This document shows positions 56,343 through 64,000 of a DNA stretch of 64,000 nucleotides, one piece after another. Every line of letters begins with the position of its first letter. Position 1 is the first letter of the stretch. Location: the NCBI GenBank assembly GCA_017165825.1, contig CM029366.1, positions 26,231,596-26,295,595 on the forward strand, written 5' to 3'. The notes under the pieces are model-generated. The model was given only the letters and a program-made list of their open reading frames with translations. It was not told the origin of the DNA and made no database searches. This DNA is from Hepsetus odoe. Taxonomy: Eukaryota; Chordata; Actinopteri; Characiformes; Hepsetidae. The translations under genes were made by a program, and so were the position numbers.

Positions 56343-59300
56343 ACATTTACTGTAAAAAGCAGTAGGTTGACAGAGGAATAAGATGAGTTTAAGGCCTCTT
56401 TGTCCACTGCTGATATTTGCAGTGCCACTCTCTTAGTGTCTAGACAGAGGTGATATGTGGCCCTGTTTGAGAATACAAACTGTCCCTGATATTTCCAGGT
56501 CGGCATGTTGAGTGTGTCTGTGTGGCCTGATCCTGCCCTCAGACGCCTGGCAGAGCAGCCTGTGAAATACCACACGCAAGACACAGTCAAACATGAGGGT
56601 TTAAATCAGGACAAAGTGGGGGAGACACTCAGGGTATGTGTGTGTGGGTTGATGGGGGAGTGCTTTAAAGTGGTATTCTAGTCTTAAAATTGTGCAGAAT
56701 GATGGCACAGTGATAAATATGTTTTAAATATTTAAAGACATCAAAAGAGGCTTTTAAAATGGAATGGTTTTCGGCAATAAATAAGCCATTTTAATCTCAC
56801 GACTATACAAAATACAATTGGAAAAATATCATCTTGTCCACTGGAGGGCGGTTGCATGTCCTGTACTCTTCAGAAAAGCCTCACACCCAACTGAACATCC
56901 TGCCGCTTGACAGTTTGAAATTACTTATACATAGTAATGTATAAATGTGTGTGTGTGTGTGTGTTATGTTTGTATTTGTATATGTATAAATATATTTGTA
57001 AATATGTATATGTATATAGGTTTAATTGAAATCTCCTCTTATGTAGTAATGACCTAATATTAGAATCTATTTTATTTAAATGAATAGTAAAAATTAATTT
57101 TATAATGTCCCCAGTTCATTTATGTCACTTCATTTATCACACAAATTCTAAAATTTCTTCTTTTTTCCAGTTCTTTGTGGAAAACTCTTCAACAGTCACA
57201 AAGATCAATCCTCCTGCAATCCTCCTATTTGAAGGCCTGAGAGCCTGAACCAATCCCTGTAGAGCAGAAGTCAGAAAATGTTTGAATTTTAAAAGAGAAA
57301 GAGACTTTTTTTAGCGTCAGGGCCACATGATAAAATTCACGTAGCATAGTTGAAATACAAGATGTGACACTATGGTGACCCAAGCACCCATGCGATTTTT
57401 TCAGTAAGTCTATGACGTTTTAGAAAGAACCACTTCCTGAACTGGGAGGTAATGAGTGCTAAATATTTACCAGGCAGTGTAACAGAAACTCATGCAAACA
57501 TAAAACAAGAGAAGCAATGGATTGCTTCTCTGAAATATAAATGAGAACAGTAAAATATATTAATCTAAGATGCCTAGCCGGTGGTCGACTGGGCCCTGCA
57601 TAAGCTTTGAATGGCCCATAACTAAGCTTAAATTCCCTTGTTTTATTCAATCTTATTCAGTCTTATTCAATTTTTATTCAAAGAGAGCGTAATATCTTCT
57701 GTTAACATTTCAGATGTGTAACATAGATTCCACAGTCAGTACAGTCAGATAAAAATCAAGCTGCAAAAAATGGTTTACTTGGAACTGACTTTTTTTAATA
57801 AAAAAACCTACACATGTATGAATATTTGAATATGCACCCATTAAGATCTGCCCATTGGCACTAGAATTAGCAGCATTTCTGTCTTTTCTGTCTAGTAGCA
57901 TTTCTGTGAGGCTTTTCAGTAAATCACAGCACAGGGCCGCAAATCAGAACCAAGTTCATTTGATACATAAATCTTAAGGCAAAGAAAAATCAGCTTGTTT
58001 AATTCTCAGGGATAACAGATAACGTTCTGATATATAAAATCATTAGTGATCCTTAGGATAACATATAAATAATAAGAGAAAAATAAGTGTATGAGCCCTT
58101 AAACCAATCAGCATCTTTTCTGCATATTTCCAATGCGGCCTCATATTTTGGCCCAGTGAGAATATATTTTCTTCTGCATTTTGCCTCTGGGTGATGAACT
58201 AAAAAAGAACGTTCATGTGACTGAGTATAGAAATCAATTTCATAAATAAAAATCTGCACTCTCATCCTACTTTGCATGTTTGTAAAACGTTACCTTTGTC
58301 ACAAGAACATCCCAGCAAACCTTGTGAGGAGAACCTATGGTAAAGATTACACTACCCAAAATATCTTGGCAAGGGGAATCATTTTCCTTTTAGACTGGCA
58401 GATGATTTAGTTTATTTTTAGATACAGTGCTTGGCACATACAATCTACCAGTCTCTACAGAATCAGATTATTTCAGCTGGTGACAAATGTCTAGACGTAT
58501 GATCGAATGATTTTGTAAAATTTTTCTAAATATCTATAATAATATTATATTGAGTAATATTGGATACATTAACAGATTAAGATGATTTTATTGATCATGG
58601 TAGCAGCTTTTGCTGTGTAATTCTGATAAATATTATGCGTGTGTGTTAATGATGACTTTTACTGTTTCACTTTATTCTCTTTATGGACTGAATCCCAGTA
58701 AGACCTCAACACCTACCAGCTGAGGTGAATCACAGCAGCAACAAAGAAACCTCTGAAGACAAAATAACCAAGTGTGTGATGTGCTCACAGTAACGGGACT
58801 TGGATATGTTTTTGGAGAGCATGGACAAAAATAAATAAAAAACAATTCCAGAAACAAAAGCAGGTTTGTTATTTAGCTACCTTGTTTCTTACAAATATAA
58901 CAAAGAAAGTCACGACTCTTGGTTGCCTTTGGTGCCTTTTTGAGTGAATGAAAGCAGCGTGGGACACATGTTGAGTTAAGGTCTTGGTGAGGGTGTTTAT
59001 TTGGATAGGGGTACTCAGATCTCCTCTGCATTGTTACAGGTTTATTTAGTTTGATGAATGAATGAAGCTTCAGGTGCTCATTCAGGATATTTGGTCTGAA
59101 ATGGCCTGGCTTTGCCTTTTCCTTGACTTTTGAATGGGCATGTCAAAGCATCAAAAGAGCCTTCACCCTCGAACATGAGCTGTGTGAAAGGTTTTCCTGC
59201 ATGGAATCCATTCCCATGGGTGTGGAGGTGGATGCTTGCAGTATGAGCCACTGTTAGTTCATTGGTAAGTTCTGTACCAAGCTTTACTTTAAGTGCAGTT

Positions 59301-59454
59301 CAAGAGTAGCCTCTAACCACCTCATCATTGCAATTTTTTCTCCCATTAATCAATTCAGACAGTAGGCCATGTGATATTTATATTATTATGATTATTCATA
59401 TCAATAGCAATTGATCAACATTAATATAATAATAACAATAATAATAACAAATCG
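56343..59454. other. No gene seen
   Basis: AT-rich sequence with a GT run near 56948. A 74-codon minus-strand frame at 58053-58277 is unrecognised. Confidence 0.5.
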
Positions 59455-59575
59455 CTGGCGACCTGTCCAGGGTGTGTCCCCCGCCCTCGCCCTGTGTGCG
59501 CTGGGTTGGACACCAGCACCCCCCCGCGACCCCGTTTGGGATAAGCGGCAGAAAATGGATGGATGGATGGAATAA
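59455..59575 (+). repeat. SINE-B / RTE-like tail fragment
   Basis: Only the 3' half (GGCGACCTGTCCAGGGTGTG to ATGGATGGATGG) is present. It matches the tails of the two SINE-B copies. Confidence 0.65.
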
Positions 59576-61084
59576 CAACTTATTATTATTGTTGTTGTTG
59601 TTGTTGTGTCCCTTTCTCTGCCTTTTCTATGCCTTTCATCCTGTGAGCACTAGGACTGGTACTATGACCTAAGCTGATGTATTATTATTATTGTTGTTGT
59701 TATTATTATTATTGTTGGTAGTAGTATTAGTATTCAAAATAATATCATATTAGGCATATTAATTACATGCTTACATTATTAATTATTAAACTATCAAGCA
59801 TTTCACCTCTAACATTTTCTGAATGAAAATAGATCTTAAATTACATTTGATCTAAAATAAATGTATAAAATAAAAGAAATAGATTTGACTGTCGACCTTC
59901 TGTAGGTGTCAGGATTATAAGTATGAGCTGCAGCTCAGTTTGGCACTTTGTAAAAGCACATTTTCAGCCGGAGCGTGTGACCAAGATCACCTCATCTCAG
60001 ACAAGTGTCAAACTCAGCATTCATTTGTTCAGCTGCTAAATCAAATAGAGCCCGTCTGCTGATTCGGTGTATGGAAGACCTTTATTGAAAATTAGCTCTG
60101 TCAGCACTAGTGTGTCAGTCCATATTGGGAAAGGCTGAGGGGCCAAAACCTGACTAATTCAACAGTGACCACTGCAAAGACCCAATGACCATCATCTGAA
60201 TACTCTCCCTGTGAGCTCCTGTGAGAAAGGCCTCTAAAAAGCTGTCTAACTGCTCAAGCAGCACTTTGGCTTTATAATAGGTCTGCCTGAAAGCTCTGTT
60301 GGTGCCAACATGGCAAACAATCAAATCAGTGCTCCACTTTTCTACTGCTTGCTGAGGACTGTCTGTGAGCGTAGGTTTTAGACAGAAAGTGTATCAGCAA
60401 AAAATTACACCTTAATGCGGCTTATCTGAATATGTAGTTTAGGCTTTTTTTTAGCATTTACAGGCATGCAGTCCAACCAGTAATTTGACATCACCTGACT
60501 ACATTAACGATACAGGTTTCAAAAGCCATCCTGAGATTCCTTGTACTTAACTGGAAGAACATAAACCAGTTACTGAATTACAAATCTGTCACAACACTGA
60601 AACCACTAACAAATGACATGAACAAGATTCAAGAAGATTTATTATGACATGTTTACCTCAACAACACACTCTACATCTAGTGCAAGCAGTACAGTTGGTA
60701 TAGACATACAAATATGATAAATATACATACAAACTTTATAATGAATGAATGCACTAATAACATTGTCATAATAAAACCTGTCAAGGGGTGTGATATTTCA
60801 ACAAACACACAAACATGTTCTAAATCTGATTTGATTAGAAATTAGTAAATGGGCATTTCTGATAAAGGCCAAATAGTGATGGCTAAACAATTGTGTCAGA
60901 GAATCTCCAAGGCCTCAGGTCTGTTGTAGTTTATTGCTAGGTCCTAAAATTGCTAAAGACAAACTGTAAGGTTTGATGCTAGACTTTGCTAATTTTACAG
61001 TTAATGCTATACTCACTGTCAAAAGCCAGGCCATCACAATTGATAGAAGCAATTGTGTGCATCTATGTCTAGATGCACAATTGG

Positions 61085-62515
61085 AAATATTAAATAGCTT
61101 TTCTTCAGCTTAGAAACATTGCTAAACTTCGCTCACACTACATGACACAGAAATATTAATATACGCATTTAACACCTCAAGACCAGATTATTGTAATGCC
61201 CTGTTGTCAGGATGTTCCAGTAAAAAGGCTTCATAAACTCCAGTTAGTCAAGAATGCAGCAGCTAGAGTCCACCCTAGATCTAGAAAATTTGATAACATT
61301 AGTCCGATAGTATCTGGACTTCACTGGCTTCCTGTGAAATTCCGCATCGACTATTAAATTTACTACTGACTTACAAATCCCTAAATGGCCTTGCTCCCAA
61401 GTATCTCTCCAAGCTTATCTCTAGTTAGGAACTGCCACGCTCACTTAGATCACTGGCTTTCTAACAGTTCCCAGAATTTTTAAAACAACAACAAGGGGAA
61501 GAGACTTGTCATTCAAAGCCTCCCATCTCTGGAACAGTCTTCCAGCTACTGTCCGGGAATCAGACACACTCGCAGTATTTAAGTCCAGGCTTAAAATCTA
61601 CTTGTTTAGTCAGGCTCTGAGTAATTAATTTTCCTATTAGTTTAAAGGTGCAGATCCAGGGGTTCACACATACAGAGAATAACAGTAAACTTTGATGTTG
61701 GTGCTGCTGGCCCCTCACTCTCATGTTATCACTTGTTTGTTGGTTTGTTGATGGTGGTGTGGGGGGACACCAGTGTCTCAGGGTTCGCTAGCGTTTGTAA
61801 AACAATTGGTTCTGTCCTTTCTAGTCAGGCTGTAATAGTGAGTTCTGCCCGAGTCACAGTACTGCACTCTATAAATTCATTGTCTGCACAATGTAAGTAC
61901 AAAACAGAACTAATTTCTCGCTCCCTCTGTCTGAGATGGAAAGCTGTCCACCTCCTGCACAGTGGTAAGCTTATTAATTTCCGGAAAGGAAGGCCTCCCA
62001 GCCTAGTCCATTAATTTCCGTAAGGGTTTCCTGAATTCCAGACTGGCTAGTCCACCATCTGAGTCGACTGTCCTTTTGACTGAACCGACCATCATCAGAT
62101 TCCTCTCCTCACCTGTACTTCAGATCAGCTACATCTTACGAGATCATCTGCTTGAGCTCCTGCCACCAATTAAGGTTACCAAAAGCTCCACACACTCAAA
62201 CAGAACTACCACTATTAGCTAATTGCTTCCAATTACAGACTCTAATGGAGTCTTTTATAGTAACTCATACTTTACCAGAACTCATTGCTAAATGTAGTAA
62301 TTTATTAAGTGCACTTTCTCTTTCTTCTCCTTCTTGATTATCCGGTGTCGACCAGAAGAAGATGGGTTCCCCTTTTGAGTCTTGGTTCCTCCAAAGGTTT
62401 AATCCTCCAGTTTTGCCTCTGTTGCCCTCAGCTTGCTCACCTGAGGCTCGGACACAGATTCTGTAAAGGTGCTTTGTGACAACAACAGTTCTAAAAATAA
62501 AATATAAATAAAACT
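61085..62515 (+). mobile_element. Truncated LINE (L2/CR1-like) 3' end
   Basis: Decayed reverse-transcriptase C-terminus: translated traces of a CNAL motif, LVKNAAARV, SGLHWLPV, YKSLNGLAPKYL, then SFKASHLWNSLPATVRESDT and FKSRLKTYLF. A 3' tail ending GTGACAACAACAG and AATAAAATATAAATAAA follows. Frames are broken and the 5' part is absent. It is a dead copy. Confidence 0.7.
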
Positions 62516-64000
62516 GGTTCGAATGGACTTGTTCCCAAAATGCAGTGGTTAGTAGATACCAAAAAAAAGGACAAAGGGTTTACAAGTGACAGAGTCATGG
62601 GTCCCTATGGCTCACTGATGCACACAGAGAGTAAAGGATAGGCAGCCAGTTTGATTCCACAGAAGAGCCCTGAGTGACCTCTGTGTATGACAATGTGCTA
62701 TACGAAAACCTTTGCCTTGACTTGACCCAGAACTCAAACTGCTGAAAAAGTTAATGCTGGCTACGATAGAAAGGCGTTAGAACACAGCTAAGCAATGAAA
62801 GAAGGTTTCCTTCTTAATGGCAGTGGCAATGTGCTTTAATATTTGTACCCTGGATCTTACTGAAAACAGAATTGCCAAATGAGTTCCAATGCTTGCTGTC
62901 AGAGGACTTTGAACATGGTTATAAAAGCCACCTTTTTGTCCAGTTATTATAATTTTCAATTTTCTCTTGCTCTGGCTAATATCACGCATATCATGCAGTC
63001 AAATCAGATTGTAAATTCAGTTTTTCCATTCATAGAATATTTTTCCTAGTAAGGGAATACAAAGTCATATTCCTTTTTAGCTCTGCACAGCAATATGAGC
63101 AACTTCTGCATTACAAGAAGGGAAGTAGAAAGGAGAGAAAGAAAATCCTTTATCCTTTACTGTTACCCAAAAAACTCAGTCCTCCATCAGAGTCCATATA
63201 CTACATTTGATATATTTTAGCATGAATAGGTGAGGCTCAGCTGTTTTTTTTCCCCTTATTCCAGTTACCTGGGTATATAGACTGTGGACTGGGTTTAGAA
63301 ACTTTAGAAACTTATCAAACCTTAAGTAGTATTAGTTTTAGGCCCTTTAACAAATACAAAGGCCATTTGTTATCCTGTTTGGATCCATTATCTGTCTCAG
63401 ATCCAGCAGAATTGTTTGTGACTGGCACATTTCTGTTCTTTCACTAAACCACTTCTCACACTTGTACAGCAAGATTAACCTTTCCTTATTTATTCATTTA
63501 CATTATACATGAAACTGTCCAAAATGCTTCTTAGCACTTCTTTAAAACCTGTTCAACACAGTACTGGAAGCCATGACAGCATACTGAGGGTAATGTTACA
63601 CTTAAGCAGTAAGATTAAAGGGAAGCTAAGAAACATTCATGCCCTTTACAGGAGAGCTGTTTCGGGACAGTCAATAGAAAATGTGTTGACTGATTCTCAC
63701 TTGGGGCCTGTTGTTGTGTGATTCTCTGTGTGCTTGTGTTTCAATGTGTGTGAGGTTGGTGTATGGGTTCATCTGAGGTGAGTAGGCAGGAACTGCACTC
63801 TCTGCATCCACATGCTCACACATGTTGTGGGTTTTGTTGGCGGAAGCAGACCTGCCAGCCTGCTAGACATACCACTCCTACCAAGGACTGAATTTGAAAA
63901 AACATATCTTATGGAACATACAGGCCTGTTTTGCCAGTAGAAAATATTTTTGCCATGCTTGTCATTTTTAACATTACAACCTGCAGAGAAACTGCACAAA
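62516..64000. other. No gene seen
   Basis: AT-rich, non-repetitive to the eye, with only short open frames that match nothing I recognise. Confidence 0.5.

Noticed and set aside
58053..58277. 74-codon minus-strand frame with a protein-like composition
   Set aside because: No recognised family, no convincing splice sites and an AT-rich context. Support is insufficient.

Overview
This is a stretch of teleost fish nuclear DNA. It is AT-rich, has introns, and is full of microsatellites, tRNA-derived SINEs and decayed DNA transposons. It carries two vertebrate genes, both read from the minus strand. The repeats resemble those of ostariophysan fish (characins, catfish and relatives), but that placement is a weak inference.

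Region 1 (about 1.2-15.6 kb) is cttnbp2nl, which encodes the CTTNBP2 N-terminal-like cytoskeletal/STRIPAK scaffold. Four coding exons (10849-10757, 3694-3440, 3118-3011, 2430-1240) join in phase into 548 residues. A non-coding first exon with a CpG-rich promoter lies near 15.5-15.7 kb.

Region 2 (about 17.2-41.2 kb) is phc2, a polyhomeotic subunit of Polycomb repressive complex 1. Fourteen coding exons were resolved splice site by splice site. They join without a frame break into 853 residues carrying a Gln-rich N-terminal region, the HD1 motif, the FCS zinc finger and the SAM domain. A 5' untranslated exon ends at 40926. A CpG-rich internal promoter near 23.2 kb would start a short isoform at Met541.

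Region 3 (about 41.3-64 kb) has no coding gene I can support. It holds a CpG/CCAAT promoter-like island at 49.2-49.4 kb, with a perfect RFX X-box and a possible minus-strand leader exon, and many repeats. These include a LINE 3' end (61.1-62.5 kb), a hAT-like MITE carrying SINE insertions (46.3-47.3 kb) and Tc1-like debris.

The repeat landscape includes about 14 copies of one tRNA-derived SINE family and a second SINE whose tRNA-like head is joined to a GATG-tailed RTE-like end. It also has long-TIR mariner-like foldback elements and two pogo/Tigger-like deletion derivatives. The best new leads are regulatory: four sites fitting the RFX X-box consensus lie in and around phc2, two of them inside CpG promoters. 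A short exon is preceded by a (CU)n tract, one intron appears to be GC-AG, and both genes have in-phase upstream ATGs that could lengthen their proteins. I found no wholly new coding system.
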